A stretch of 64,000 nt of DNA from Aridibaculum aurantiacum (GTDB taxonomy: Bacteria > Bacteroidota > Bacteroidia > Chitinophagales > Chitinophagaceae): NCBI RefSeq assembly GCF_017355875.1, contig NZ_JAFEWC010000001.1, positions 1,674,001-1,738,000 of the forward strand, in the 5' to 3' direction. Positions 8,862 through 17,084 of this stretch are shown piece by piece. Below the pieces are notes generated by a model that was given only the letters and a program-made list of their open reading frames with translations, ran no database searches and was not told the origin of the DNA. A program made the position numbers and the translations under genes. Within the stretch, counting starts at the first letter, position 1. The number at the start of each line of letters is the position of its first letter.

Positions 8862-9494
8862 CTATACTTTTTTCTCCTGCAATTGCTCCACCTGCTGCCA
8901 TATAGCATTGGCTATAGCATCCATTTCCTGGTCGCCATTTATTGAAACAATGTTTTCAACATCTTTTAGTTTTTCAAAAGCTTCCATGAATTTTGCACGT
9001 ACCTGTACCAGGTTTTCCAACGTTTCGTATAACTCCACGTTTTGCCTGTTCCTGCTTACACGTTGCATAGATATTTCAGGTGGTACATCGATGAAGATAT
9101 TTATATCAGGACGAAGGATATCAGCGCTCATGGCATTAGCCGCTATTACCCAATCCATGTCCATATGAGTACCATGGTAGGCATACGAGGAAAAATAGTA
9201 GCGATCGGTAATAACGGTGAAGCCGTCTTCCAGTTTTTTTACAATGCCATCTTCCTCGTTTAATAAATGATCTAGTCGATCGGCTACAAAAAGGCCTGCA
9301 ATGGTCCGATCATCAGCTTTCATTTCTCCTTTTAGGATGCTGCGGATCATAGCACCAATAGGGCGTGCTGTAGGTTCACAGGTGGTATAAACTTTATGAC
9401 CTTGCTGTGTCATTCGTTCAGCCAGCAGTTTTGTTTGTGTGCTTTTTCCGCTTCCGTCAATTCCTTCAAGTGCTATAAACAGGTTTTTGCGCAT
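8862..9494 (-). CDS. tmk: Thymidylate kinase
   Basis: This 210-residue enzyme phosphorylates dTMP to dTDP for DNA synthesis. The P-loop is residues 11-19 (GIDGSGKST), and the DRY motif is at 97-99 in ITDRYYFSSYAYHG, the substrate-binding and lid region of the family. Length matches bacterial Tmk. The ATG at 9494 lies 18 bases downstream of an exact TAnnTTTG box. It is read in the same direction as mrpA, which starts 129 bases downstream of its stop. Confidence 0.97.
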   Translation of the reverse strand: MRKNLFIALEGIDGSGKSTQTKLLAERMTQQGHKVYTTCEPTARPIGAMIRSILKGEMKADDRTIAGLFVADRLDHLLNEEDGIVKKLEDGFTVITDRYYFSSYAYHGTHMDMDWVIAANAMSADILRPDINIFIDVPPEISMQRVSRNRQNVELYETLENLVQVRAKFMEAFEKLKDVENIVSINGDQEMDAIANAIWQQVEQLQEKKV

Positions 9495-9512
9495 TGTATC
9501 TCGTTAATGCGG

Positions 9513-9520
9513 CAAATGTA
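9513..9520 (-). promoter_or_regulatory. TAnnTTTG -7 box for tmk
   Basis: On the minus strand the sequence reads TACATTTG followed by CCGC, an exact match to TAnnTTTG. Its distance from the tmk ATG (18 bases) implies a leader of roughly 10-12 bases. It lies between the 49-residue ORF stop at 9549 and tmk. Confidence 0.55.
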
Positions 9521-9548
9521 AAGGAATGGACCAACCAACTAAAGAAGA

Positions 9549-9698
9549 TTAAGTTGGGTTGTCTGTTCCTTCTACTTCCAGTGGTTCATCTGGATCGGTC
9601 AGTCCTTTTAGCTCAGTGATCTGTGGATCCGACTGTTGCTGCTTCTTTTCATTCTTCGTTTCCTGGGCTTCCGTTTTTTTGTCATCAATATTGTCCAT
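9549..9698 (-). CDS. Small charged hypothetical protein (49 aa)
   Basis: This ORF starts with ATG at 9698, preceded by AGGAAAAAGAAACA, which could act as a Shine-Dalgarno sequence, and ends in TAA at 9549, 55 bases before tmk on the same strand. The predicted protein begins MDNIDDKKTEAQETKNEKKQ and ends EVEGTDNPT; it is rich in E, D, K and Q, has no hydrophobic core and should be disordered. Small acidic proteins of this sort are often conserved but unannotated. I do not recognise a family. The alternative is a chance ORF; the start context and gene-like composition argue mildly for a real gene. Confidence 0.45.
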   Translation of the reverse strand: MDNIDDKKTEAQETKNEKKQQQSDPQITELKGLTDPDEPLEVEGTDNPT

Positions 9699-9808
9699 TG
9701 TTTCTTTTTCCTGCTTTGTGTACAGAAAGTGTGCCTCCTCAACCGTGAAGGGTTTTCTGGTGAGTTATGTACATATCACTTAATATTGCAGGCATAAAAT
9801 TGAGACGT

Positions 9809-10279
9809 ATGAAAAAGAGCCTGCTTGTTTTGGTGTTGCCTTTGTTGCTAGTATTTGGTTGTAAGAAAAAAGACGAACCAGTTTGTGCTGATGTAGTTGC
9901 TTCTGTACCTCCTTCACAAATAACTGCATTGCGTGCGTATATCGCCAATAATAATATCACAGCTGAAGAAGATCCGCGAGGTTTCTTTTTTAGAATAGAA
10001 GCAGCAGGATCGGCAAGGAAACCTACACCTTGTTCTTCTGTAACGGTTGATTATACAGGTCGCTTAACTACCGGCGGTACTTTCGATTCAAATCCTAACG
10101 CCACCTTTAGCCTTAACAGCGTTATTACCGGTTGGAGATTAGGTGTGCCAATGATTGGTGAGGGCGGAAAGATCATTCTTTACCTGCCACCAGCGCTGGG
10201 ATATGGATCTTCGCCTGCAGGCAGTATTCCTCCTAATTCTACTTTGATATTTACTATAGAACTGAAGAAGGTGAATTAG
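9809..10279 (+). CDS. FKBP-type peptidyl-prolyl cis-trans isomerase, lipoprotein
   Basis: The ATG at 9809 gives a classical lipoprotein signal, MKKSLLVLVLPLLLVFGC, with lipobox LVFGC and Cys18 as the lipidated residue; the upstream ATG at 9767 would add 14 residues in front of the signal and is unlikely. The C-terminal 90 residues form one FKBP domain: VTVDYTGRLTTGGTFDSN, then the active-site strand VITGWRLGVPMIGEGGK and the ending LPPALGYGSSPAGSIPPNSTL. It should catalyse proline isomerisation and assist folding in the periplasm or on the membrane. A near-consensus TAATATTG box is at 9781-9788, and a strong terminator follows the gene. Confidence 0.92.
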   Translation: MKKSLLVLVLPLLLVFGCKKKDEPVCADVVASVPPSQITALRAYIANNNITAEEDPRGFFFRIEAAGSARKPTPCSSVTVDYTGRLTTGGTFDSNPNATFSLNSVITGWRLGVPMIGEGGKIILYLPPALGYGSSPAGSIPPNSTLIFTIELKKVN

Positions 10280-10302
10280 AAAACACGACATATTCATAAA
10301 AG

Positions 10303-10336
10303 AAAGAGCGGCTGCATCAATTTGCAGCCGCTCTTT
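10303..10336. terminator. Bidirectional intrinsic terminator
   Basis: A perfect 14-base stem, AAAGAGCGGCTGCA with TGCAGCCGCTCTTT, encloses the loop TCAATT. It lies between the convergent FKBP gene (plus) and mnmA (minus). The T and A ends serve both directions. Confidence 0.85.
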
Positions 10337-10399
10337 TATATTGTAAAAAGAAGGATGTTACTTCTTTCCTCCTATAAGTTCTATTTGTAAAGCATTCTT

Positions 10400-11503
10400 T
10401 TACACCAGGCTTCCACGCTGGATAATTCCTCCTGCTATCACGTCATCACCTTCATAAAATACTGCGCTCTGGCCGGGTGCTATTCCTTTTACATTTTCGT
10501 AAAAAGAAACTTTCATTCCTCCATCTTCAGGATATAGGTTACTCAGGCTGCCGCTGTCTTTATAGCGGATCTTAGTTATAGCTTCCATACCCGGAGTAAT
10601 GACATCGTACTTGCCATAGTTCAATTTGCCAACCATCATTGAGTTCTGTTGCAGGTCAGCTTCATCACCAAGTACTACGGTATTGGTTTCCGGAATGATG
10701 CGCGTTACAAATACAGGTTTACCCAACGCTACTTCTAATCCTTTGCGCTGGCCAATTGTATAAAATGGATAACCACGATGAGTGCCTAAGATCTTTCCAG
10801 CCTTATCAACAAAGTAGCCACCATCTACTTTTTCTTCCAGTCCTTCTACTTTACGCTTTAGAAATCCGCGGTAATCATTATCTGGTACAAAGCAGATCTC
10901 GTAGCTCTCGCTTTTTTTAGCTAGTTCAGGATACCCCATATCGTGCGCCATTTGCCTAATTTCCGTTTTGTGAAAAACACCCAGCGGCATAATGGTCCGG
11001 CTTAATAATTCCTGGTCTAAACCCCACAGTACATAACTCTGGTCTTTAGTGGCATCTTTTCCTTTGCTGATAACGTAGCGTCCATTGTCGTGCTGACGCA
11101 CCTTTGCATAGTGACCAGTGGCAATAAAATCGCAATTCATAGCATTGGCTCTTTTCAGCAATGCCCTCCATTTTATGTGCGTATTGCACATAACACATGG
11201 ATTAGGCGTGCGACCAGCCATATATTCTTCTACAAAATTCTCTATAACAAAATCACCAAATTCTTCGCGTATATCTAAAATGAAATGCGGAAAACCATGA
11301 TGAACAGCTGCAGCACGAGCATCATTGAAACTATCAAGATTGCAACAGCCGGTTTCTTTTTTACTGGTACCCGCACTGGCATAATCCCATGTTTTCATGG
11401 TAATGCCTACTACTTCGTACCCTTCATTATGGAGCATCAGAGCCGTTACGGTACTATCAATACCGCCACTCATCGCTACCAAAACTTTTCCTTTACGGCT
11501 CAT
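10400..11503 (-). CDS. mnmA: tRNA-specific 2-thiouridylase MnmA
   Basis: This 367-residue enzyme makes the 2-thio group of wobble uridine 34 in tRNA-Lys, -Glu and -Gln. The ATP-pyrophosphatase loop SGGIDS is at residues 12-17. The catalytic cysteine is C103 in TPNPCVMCNTHIKW, and the partner cysteine that carries the persulfide is C204 in YEICFVPD. The central tRNA-binding region and C-terminal barrel (ending GGIIQRG) are complete. The ATG at 11503 is preferred; an in-frame TTG at 11509 would add two residues. An exact TAnnTTTG box lies 20 bases upstream. Confidence 0.97.
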   Translation of the reverse strand: MSRKGKVLVAMSGGIDSTVTALMLHNEGYEVVGITMKTWDYASAGTSKKETGCCNLDSFNDARAAAVHHGFPHFILDIREEFGDFVIENFVEEYMAGRTPNPCVMCNTHIKWRALLKRANAMNCDFIATGHYAKVRQHDNGRYVISKGKDATKDQSYVLWGLDQELLSRTIMPLGVFHKTEIRQMAHDMGYPELAKKSESYEICFVPDNDYRGFLKRKVEGLEEKVDGGYFVDKAGKILGTHRGYPFYTIGQRKGLEVALGKPVFVTRIIPETNTVVLGDEADLQQNSMMVGKLNYGKYDVITPGMEAITKIRYKDSGSLSNLYPEDGGMKVSFYENVKGIAPGQSAVFYEGDDVIAGGIIQRGSLV

Positions 11504-11522
11504 GAACAAAAACTTTAGCTGG

Positions 11523-11530
11523 CAAATTTA
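11523..11530 (-). promoter_or_regulatory. TAnnTTTG -7 box for mnmA
   Basis: The minus strand reads TAAATTTG followed by CCAGC, an exact consensus match. With the start at 11503 it predicts a leader of about 13-15 bases. Confidence 0.55.
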
Positions 11531-11818
11531 CGTGATGCTGAACTAACAGGTAGAATAGTGGCAGGTGCATTCACTGTAAAACCTTCCGATTTAAGGAATA
11601 AATAGCAAACCATTCCAATTGAACAGTCAGCGAACCCAATTGTTAATGAGAAAATTCTTCAATGAATAGTTCAAACAGTTTACAATGAGAAACAAGTTGT
11701 AGAAGGCTTGATTTTGTTAGCGTGCAGTTCGAGTTGCCAAAAGTTGCTATCAGTAACTACTATAGCTGCTGCAGGAACCAAGCCGCCAATATCCGTACTA
11801 TTCTAAAAATCAAATGGT
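11531..11818. other. Intergenic region between divergent mnmA and YihY gene
   Basis: This stretch of about 290 bases separates divergently read genes. I see no ORF of interest, no tRNA-like cloverleaf and no strong hairpin. It must hold the promoter of the YihY gene; TACTATTC near 11798 is only a weak match to TAnnTTTG. Confidence 0.4.
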
Positions 11819-12808
11819 ATGCAAGAAAAAATTACTGCGAAAGGTTTGTTTGGAGTTTTGAAAGAAGCCGGTAAAGGTTTTGGGCGCGATAAAGTGCCAA
11901 AGCTGAGTGGCTCGCTTGCTTATTATACAATCTTCTCACTAGGTCCCATGCTGTTGATCATGATATACCTGGCAAACCTGTTTTGGGCCGACCAGGCAAT
12001 TGAAGGGAAGTTAGTAGGACAGTTAGGTACACTGATAGGTGAAGGAGCAGCCAAACAAATTCAAGAGATCATCATCAATGCCTCGCTCGATGAAACAAGT
12101 ACGTTTGCCGCTGCGGTCGGCATTACTACGCTTATCATTGGTGCCACTACCGTTTTTGCCGAGATACAGGACAGTATCAATATGATTTGGAACCTGCGTT
12201 TAAAAAAAGATACGGGTTGGTGGAAACTGGTTCTAACGCGGATATTATCATTCTCCATTGTCATTGCACTTGGATTTCTGTTGCTGGTCTCGCTAATTAT
12301 CAACAGCCTTCTGGAAGGACTAATGGATAAGATACGGGAAGAGTTTCCCGGCATGGCAGTCACTGTTATTTACATTATCAACCTGCTACTTACTTTATTG
12401 GTTACTACCACACTCTTTGCTATTATTTATAAAGTATTACCGGATGCTAAGATCAGGTGGCGCGATGTAGCAGTAGGGGCGTTGTTCGCTGCTTGTTTAT
12501 TTATGCTGGCAAAGTTTGGGATCACCTTTTACATAGGCCAGAGCAACATTGGCAGCGCCTATGGTGCAGCGGGTTCATTGGTCGTACTCATAATGTGGAT
12601 CTATTTTTCCTCGATGATATTATACTTTGGTGCAGAGTTCACCAAAGCATATGCTTTGAAATATGGTGGTGAAATAACACCTAATGAATATACCGTTACC
12701 ATTCAAAGGGTAGAGGTAGAGAGCAATAAGAAGAGCATCCAGGAAAATGAAGCCGATAGTGAAGAAACTCAAAAACAAACGCAGGAGCAAAAAGATATGG
12801 AAGCCTAA
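11819..12808 (+). CDS. YihY/BrkB-family inner-membrane protein
   Basis: This 329-residue integral membrane protein has six predicted helices. Recognisable elements are the N-terminal KVPKLSGSLAYYTIFSLGPMLL, the central FAEIQDSINMIWNLR, and the C-terminal GSAYGAAGSLVVLIMWIYFSSMILYFGAEFTKAYA motif of the YihY/BrkB family. The molecular function is unsettled; the old name ribonuclease BN is known to be wrong for this family. The last 40 residues (about 290-329) form a hydrophilic tail rich in E, Q, K and S, expected to be disordered and cytoplasmic. It stands alone as a transcription unit upstream of ssb. Confidence 0.9.
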   Translation: MQEKITAKGLFGVLKEAGKGFGRDKVPKLSGSLAYYTIFSLGPMLLIMIYLANLFWADQAIEGKLVGQLGTLIGEGAAKQIQEIIINASLDETSTFAAAVGITTLIIGATTVFAEIQDSINMIWNLRLKKDTGWWKLVLTRILSFSIVIALGFLLLVSLIINSLLEGLMDKIREEFPGMAVTVIYIINLLLTLLVTTTLFAIIYKVLPDAKIRWRDVAVGALFAACLFMLAKFGITFYIGQSNIGSAYGAAGSLVVLIMWIYFSSMILYFGAEFTKAYALKYGGEITPNEYTVTIQRVEVESNKKSIQENEADSEETQKQTQEQKDMEA

Positions 12809-12950
12809 GTCATAGATTACATGTAACCAGCAACTCTGCCTTCCTTTACCTGGCAATCCTGATTTTCAGAAAATTAGCCGGTGATAGTTTCTTTTACTTC
12901 ACCAGAAATTTCACTTATTTTGCTGATTACCATTTTAAAATATTAATGTT

Positions 12951-13400
12951 ATGATTAAGCTACAAGTAATTGGAAACCTTGGTAAAGATTGCGTTGTCAA
13001 CAATGTAAACGGCAAAAATGTTATCAATTTCAGCGTGGCCCACACAGAAAAGTTTAAGGATAGCCAGGGTCAGCAAAAAGATAAAACCATTTGGGTAGAG
13101 TGTGCTTACTGGACGGATCGTACCGGTATTGCACCTTATTTAAAAAAGGGTATCCAGGTATATGCAGAGGGTACACCAGACATCAGGACTTATACTACCA
13201 ATGATGGACGCCAGGGCTCTTCATTAAGCTTACGCATTAGCAGTGTACAATTGTTGGGTGGCCGCGGCGAAGGACAATCACAAGATCAACCGGGAGGCTA
13301 CCAATCAGGCTCAAACAACTACAATCAAAACTATTCTCAACAGAATTCACCGGTTCCTGCCAACGAAATCACCGAACCTTTAGACGATCTACCTTTCTAG
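12951..13400 (+). CDS. ssb: Single-stranded DNA-binding protein
   Basis: This 149-residue protein coats single-stranded DNA in replication and repair. Residues 1-105 form the OB fold (MIKLQVIGNLGKDCVVN, then FSVAHTEKF, then WVECAYWTDR and GIQVYAEGTPDIRTY). A Gly/Gln/Asn/Ser-rich linker follows (about 106-140), and the acidic tip DDLPF at the end is the docking peptide for repair and replication partners. The start is the ATG at 12951, preceded only by AT-rich sequence with no strong Shine-Dalgarno. A terminator follows within 20 bases. Confidence 0.95.
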   Translation: MIKLQVIGNLGKDCVVNNVNGKNVINFSVAHTEKFKDSQGQQKDKTIWVECAYWTDRTGIAPYLKKGIQVYAEGTPDIRTYTTNDGRQGSSLSLRISSVQLLGGRGEGQSQDQPGGYQSGSNNYNQNYSQQNSPVPANEITEPLDDLPF

Positions 13401-13420
13401 AACCTATATTCACAATTTTG

Positions 13421-13455
13421 AAGAGGGTGGCGCTTTATTGGGCCATCCTCTTTTA
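13421..13455 (+). terminator. Intrinsic terminator after ssb
   Basis: AAGAGGGTGGC (13421-13431) pairs with GCCATCCTCTT (13442-13452) through one G-T wobble, followed by TTAAT. The loop is about ten bases. Confidence 0.75.
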
Positions 13456-13480
13456 ATTTGCAGAAGTTTAAACCTATTTA

Positions 13481-15715
13481 ATGAAAAGATGCCTCGTGGT
13501 GATGGCTGTGCTTTTGGGCGCAGTGAGTGGAAGTTTTGGACAACAACGATTAGTTGATTTCGTTAATCCTTTTATTGGTACGGGTGGTCACGGACATACT
13601 TATCCCGGCGCGACATTGCCCTTTGGTATGGTGCAGGTAAGCCCCGACAACGGCACCCAGGGTTGGGACTGGACAAGTGGTTATCATTATTCCGACAGCA
13701 TCATTTCAGGTTTTAGCCATACCCACCTTAGTGGTACCGGTATCGGCGATCTTTGTGATATATCAGTTCTTCCCGTGGTAGGAAAGCCAGACACTTGCAA
13801 AGTTTACAGCACATTTGCACACAAAGAGGAAAGAGCCAGCCCCGGTTTTTATGGCGTACGCTTACGCGACTTCCAGGTATATGCAGAAATGACCACCTCC
13901 CTGCGGAGCGCATTACATCGTTATGCATTTCCAGCCAGCAAAGAATCCGCAATACGTTTAAACCTTGGCTTTGCCATCAACTGGGATAAAACAACAGATG
14001 CAAGTTTTAAAAAGATAAATGACACCACTTTCGTAGGCTACCGTTTTTCTACCGGTTGGGCAAAAAACCAGAAAGTGTTCTATGCCATCAGGCTGAGTAA
14101 GCCGGTTAAAAGCACTACAGTTTTTTTAAATAAATCTGAGACAGACAAAACAGAGGTAAAAGGTGATGACATCATTGCTTACCTGAATTTTGATACCAAA
14201 GCTGGTGAAGCTATCCTGATGAAAGTAGGGATCAGTTTTGCTGATATAGAGGGGGCACTCGAAGGCCTGAACGAGATCAAAACGTGGGATTTTAGAGCGG
14301 TGCGTAAAGGCGCTTCTGATCTTTGGGAACGTGAGCTACGTAAGGTGCAGATTAATACGCCAGATAAAAAAACAAAGGAAATATTTTATACCGCCCTGTA
14401 TCATACCTACCTGGCGCCTACCATCTTCAGCGATCGTTATGGCAATTATAAAGGAGTAAAAGGTGATATCAGGAATGGTAAAATGGTCTTGTCGACACAT
14501 TCTCTTTGGGACACTTTCCGTGCAGCCAACCCGCTGCTCACCATTACCCAAACAGAAATGATAGGGCCCCTGATCAACAGCTACCTCGCCTTCTATGATC
14601 AGTCAGGCTATTTGCCAGTATGGGATCTTCATTTTAATGAAACAAATACCATGACCGGCTACCATGCTATACCGGTTATAGCAGATGCCATTCTCAAGAA
14701 CATTCGTGGTTTTGATTATGACAAAGCCTATGCTGCCATGAAAAGAAGTGCAGCACAGAACATCCGTGGTACTGAGTGGTACCGCAACTTTGGTTTTGTA
14801 CCTGCCGATAAAATGAACGAAAGCGTAACCATCAGCCTGGAATATGCATTTGATGATTATTGTATTGGCCAGGTAGCTCGCAAGTTGAAGAAGTACGAGG
14901 ATACAGCACAGTTTAACAAGCGTGCCCGTTACTGGAAGAATTTGTTTGATGAAAAAACAGGTTTCTTCAGGGGTAAGAATATGAATGGAAAATGGGTAGA
15001 ACCTTTTGACCCATATGCTACCTATCCTGAAGGAGAGAAACATCCATATACAGAAGGAAATGCATGGCAGCACAGTTTCTTTGTGCCGCACGATGTAGAA
15101 GGGCTTCGCCAGAGTTTTGTTTCTGAAAATGGTCTGGAAGCCAAATTGGATTCTTTATTCACTACCTCATCTAAACTTACTGGTAACCCTGCGCCGGATA
15201 TCACTGGCTTAATCGGGCAGTATGCGCATGGTAACGAACCGAGCCATCATATTGCTTACATGTATAATTACATACAGCGGCCTTGGAAAACGCAGGAAAG
15301 AGTAAGAGAAATCATGGAGAAGTTTTACAACAATACTCCCGATGGTTTGGTTGGTAACGAAGACTGCGGGCAAATGAGTGCATGGTATGTATTCAGTGCG
15401 CTCGGCTTTTATCCTGTTAATCCTGCCAGCGGGCAATATGTATTTGGCAGCCCAATAGTCAATGAGGCCATCATGCTTCTGCCTTCCGGAATGACTTTTA
15501 AAATGGTGGTGGAAAACAACAGCCCACAAAACAAGTACATACAATCTGTGACACTTAACGGTAAGCCATACACGAAGAACTACATTACCCACCACGACAT
15601 TATGATTGGCGGCATGTTGATCATTAAGATGGGAAATGTACCTAACAAAAAGTGGGGCGTAGAAAATGGTGACCTGCCAAGAAGCATGACAGCACCATTG
15701 GTACCTAAAGTATAA
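13481..15715 (+). CDS. GH92 family alpha-mannosidase, secreted
   Basis: This 744-residue glycoside hydrolase has a signal peptide (residues 1-20, ending SGSFGQ) and the full GH92 fold. The N-terminal sandwich begins VDFVNPFIGTGGHGHTYPGA, followed by FSHTHLSGTG. The catalytic (alpha/alpha)6 domain contains YTEGNAWQHSFFVPHD (likely general acid Glu), HGNEPSHHIAYMYNY, and the signature GNEDCGQMSAWY at about 625-636 carrying the base Asp. GH92 enzymes remove alpha-linked mannose from glycans using calcium. No lipobox or C-terminal sorting domain is visible, so a periplasmic location is likely. It is not in a classical Sus-type locus. A terminator follows. Confidence 0.93.
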   Translation: MKRCLVVMAVLLGAVSGSFGQQRLVDFVNPFIGTGGHGHTYPGATLPFGMVQVSPDNGTQGWDWTSGYHYSDSIISGFSHTHLSGTGIGDLCDISVLPVVGKPDTCKVYSTFAHKEERASPGFYGVRLRDFQVYAEMTTSLRSALHRYAFPASKESAIRLNLGFAINWDKTTDASFKKINDTTFVGYRFSTGWAKNQKVFYAIRLSKPVKSTTVFLNKSETDKTEVKGDDIIAYLNFDTKAGEAILMKVGISFADIEGALEGLNEIKTWDFRAVRKGASDLWERELRKVQINTPDKKTKEIFYTALYHTYLAPTIFSDRYGNYKGVKGDIRNGKMVLSTHSLWDTFRAANPLLTITQTEMIGPLINSYLAFYDQSGYLPVWDLHFNETNTMTGYHAIPVIADAILKNIRGFDYDKAYAAMKRSAAQNIRGTEWYRNFGFVPADKMNESVTISLEYAFDDYCIGQVARKLKKYEDTAQFNKRARYWKNLFDEKTGFFRGKNMNGKWVEPFDPYATYPEGEKHPYTEGNAWQHSFFVPHDVEGLRQSFVSENGLEAKLDSLFTTSSKLTGNPAPDITGLIGQYAHGNEPSHHIAYMYNYIQRPWKTQERVREIMEKFYNNTPDGLVGNEDCGQMSAWYVFSALGFYPVNPASGQYVFGSPIVNEAIMLLPSGMTFKMVVENNSPQNKYIQSVTLNGKPYTKNYITHHDIMIGGMLIIKMGNVPNKKWGVENGDLPRSMTAPLVPKV

Positions 15716-15735
15716 CAACAAGTGATTTATAATGC

Positions 15736-15765
15736 AAGGCTGTCGCAAGGCAGCCTTTTCTTTTT
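15736..15765 (+). terminator. Intrinsic terminator after GH92 gene
   Basis: AAGGCTGTC and GGCAGCCTT form a nine-base stem, with two G-T wobbles at the top, around a GCAA (GNRA-type) tetraloop, followed by TTCTTTTT. Confidence 0.75.
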
Positions 15766-15817
15766 GTTCAGTATTAAAACATGAGGAGACGGTGACAGTT
15801 TAGGTTCTTCTTCTTCC

Positions 15818-15825
15818 TTACTTTG
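15818..15825 (+). promoter_or_regulatory. Near-consensus -7 box immediately before an ATG
   Basis: TTACTTTG matches TAnnTTTG at seven of eight bases and is followed by CAGCC and then the ATG at 15831. The usual 5-8 base spacing from box to transcription start would place the first transcribed base at or next to the ATG, so the mRNA may be leaderless. Confidence 0.45.
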
Positions 15826-15830
15826 CAGCC

Positions 15831-16904
15831 ATGACCACTTTTACTTACGACCAACTATATTCTTTTTCCTACAATGTTTTTAAAGCTATGGGATGTTCTG
15901 ATGAACATGCCGAAACAGCCGCTAAAGTTTTGGTTAGTGCCGATATAAGAGGAGTTGACAGTCACGGTGTGGCACGCTTAAGTGGTTACGTACGGCTTTG
16001 GGAGGCAAAACGAATAAATGCTAATCCTACATTGAAGATTGTGCACGAAACACCGTCAACAGCTGTGGTAGATGGCGATGCAGGCCTGGGACTTGTAGTA
16101 GCTCCCTTTGCCATGCAGGTAGCCATTGACAAAGCACAGCAAGTTGGAACAGGGTGGGTGAGTGTGAAGAACAGTAATCATTTTGGTATTGCCGGCTACC
16201 ACGCCATGATGGCGCTGCAGCACCAGATGATAGGAATAGCAATGACTAATGCAAGCGCACTGGTGGCGCCTACCTTCAGCATTGAAAAAATGTTGGGTAC
16301 AAATCCTATAGCAGTGGCTATTCCTGCAGGTAATCAGCCGCCGTTTGTAGCTGATTTTGCTACCACCACAGCTTCTAATGGAAAGCTGGAAATTTTACAA
16401 CGTAAACAAGCTGAGGCACCGCTTGGCTGGGTGCAGGATAAAGAAGGTTTTGAAACTACGAATGCCAATGCTTTAAAAGATGGTGGTGCAATGCTGCCAT
16501 TGGGTGGTGACCGCGAACACGGCAGCCACAAAGGATATGCGCTTGGAAGTATCGTTGATATCTTTTCTGCTGTACTAAGCGGGGGAAGTTATGGGCCTTG
16601 GGCACCTCCATTTCCTGCATATATACCCTTGCCAGATAATATGCCGGGGCAAGGATTAGGTCATTTTTTTGGTGCTATGCGTGTGGATGCTTTCAGGCCT
16701 GCTGATGAGTTCACGCAGAACATGGACAACTGGATCGAGCGCTTCAGGCAGGCTAAACCTGCACCGGGGCATGAGAAGGTGATCATACCCGGAGACCCGG
16801 AAAGGGAGATGGAGGTAGAGAGAATGAGCAGCGGGATACCAGTGGTAGATCCTGTAGTGACAGACCTTGTAGCCGTAGGACAGAAGTTTGGCATCAGCCT
16901 GTAA
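15831..16904 (+). CDS. Ldh2-family malate/L-lactate/ureidoglycolate-type dehydrogenase
   Basis: This 357-residue protein belongs to the Ldh2/malate dehydrogenase-like family of NAD(P)-dependent oxidoreductases that act on 2-hydroxy acids and related substrates. The N-terminal SADIRGVDSHGVARLSGY carries the conserved His45, and VKNSNHFGIAGYH carries His117. The region LGTNPIAVAIP and the REHGSHKGYALGSIVDI segment are also family hallmarks. Length is typical. Substrate cannot be decided from sequence. No Shine-Dalgarno is present and the start is only six bases from a promoter box. It appears to be a single-gene unit, followed by an independent promoter for the next gene. Confidence 0.88.
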   Translation: MTTFTYDQLYSFSYNVFKAMGCSDEHAETAAKVLVSADIRGVDSHGVARLSGYVRLWEAKRINANPTLKIVHETPSTAVVDGDAGLGLVVAPFAMQVAIDKAQQVGTGWVSVKNSNHFGIAGYHAMMALQHQMIGIAMTNASALVAPTFSIEKMLGTNPIAVAIPAGNQPPFVADFATTTASNGKLEILQRKQAEAPLGWVQDKEGFETTNANALKDGGAMLPLGGDREHGSHKGYALGSIVDIFSAVLSGGSYGPWAPPFPAYIPLPDNMPGQGLGHFFGAMRVDAFRPADEFTQNMDNWIERFRQAKPAPGHEKVIIPGDPEREMEVERMSSGIPVVDPVVTDLVAVGQKFGISL

Positions 16905-16944
16905 CCGCTGTTGAATATCATGCTTTCTGTTGGTGCCGAACCCT

Positions 16945-16952
16945 TACCTTTG
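16945..16952 (+). promoter_or_regulatory. TAnnTTTG -7 box before the oxoamine synthase gene
   Basis: TACCTTTG followed by CCCG is an exact match to TAnnTTTG. It implies a leader of about 125 bases before the ATG at 17085; the last 45 bases of that leader are extremely A+T-rich with repeated AAATCTA-like words. Confidence 0.5.
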
Positions 16953-17084
16953 CCCGAATTTTTGGAAGGGAAGTTGTTGCTGATGTAGAAGATAATGCTT
17001 ATTTGTACAATGACATTAGCTCACCACCTCCCGGTAGTTTGAAACCTAAATCAAAAATCTAAAATTTAAAATCTACAATATATA

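Noticed and set aside
11510-11818. Possible tRNA (GTTCGAG word near 11728)
   Set aside because: The T-arm consensus is incomplete and no acceptor or anticodon stems can be formed around it.
14336-15748. Large antisense ORFs over the GH92 gene (up to 179 codons)
   Set aside because: They mirror a well-supported gene on the plus strand and show no domain features.
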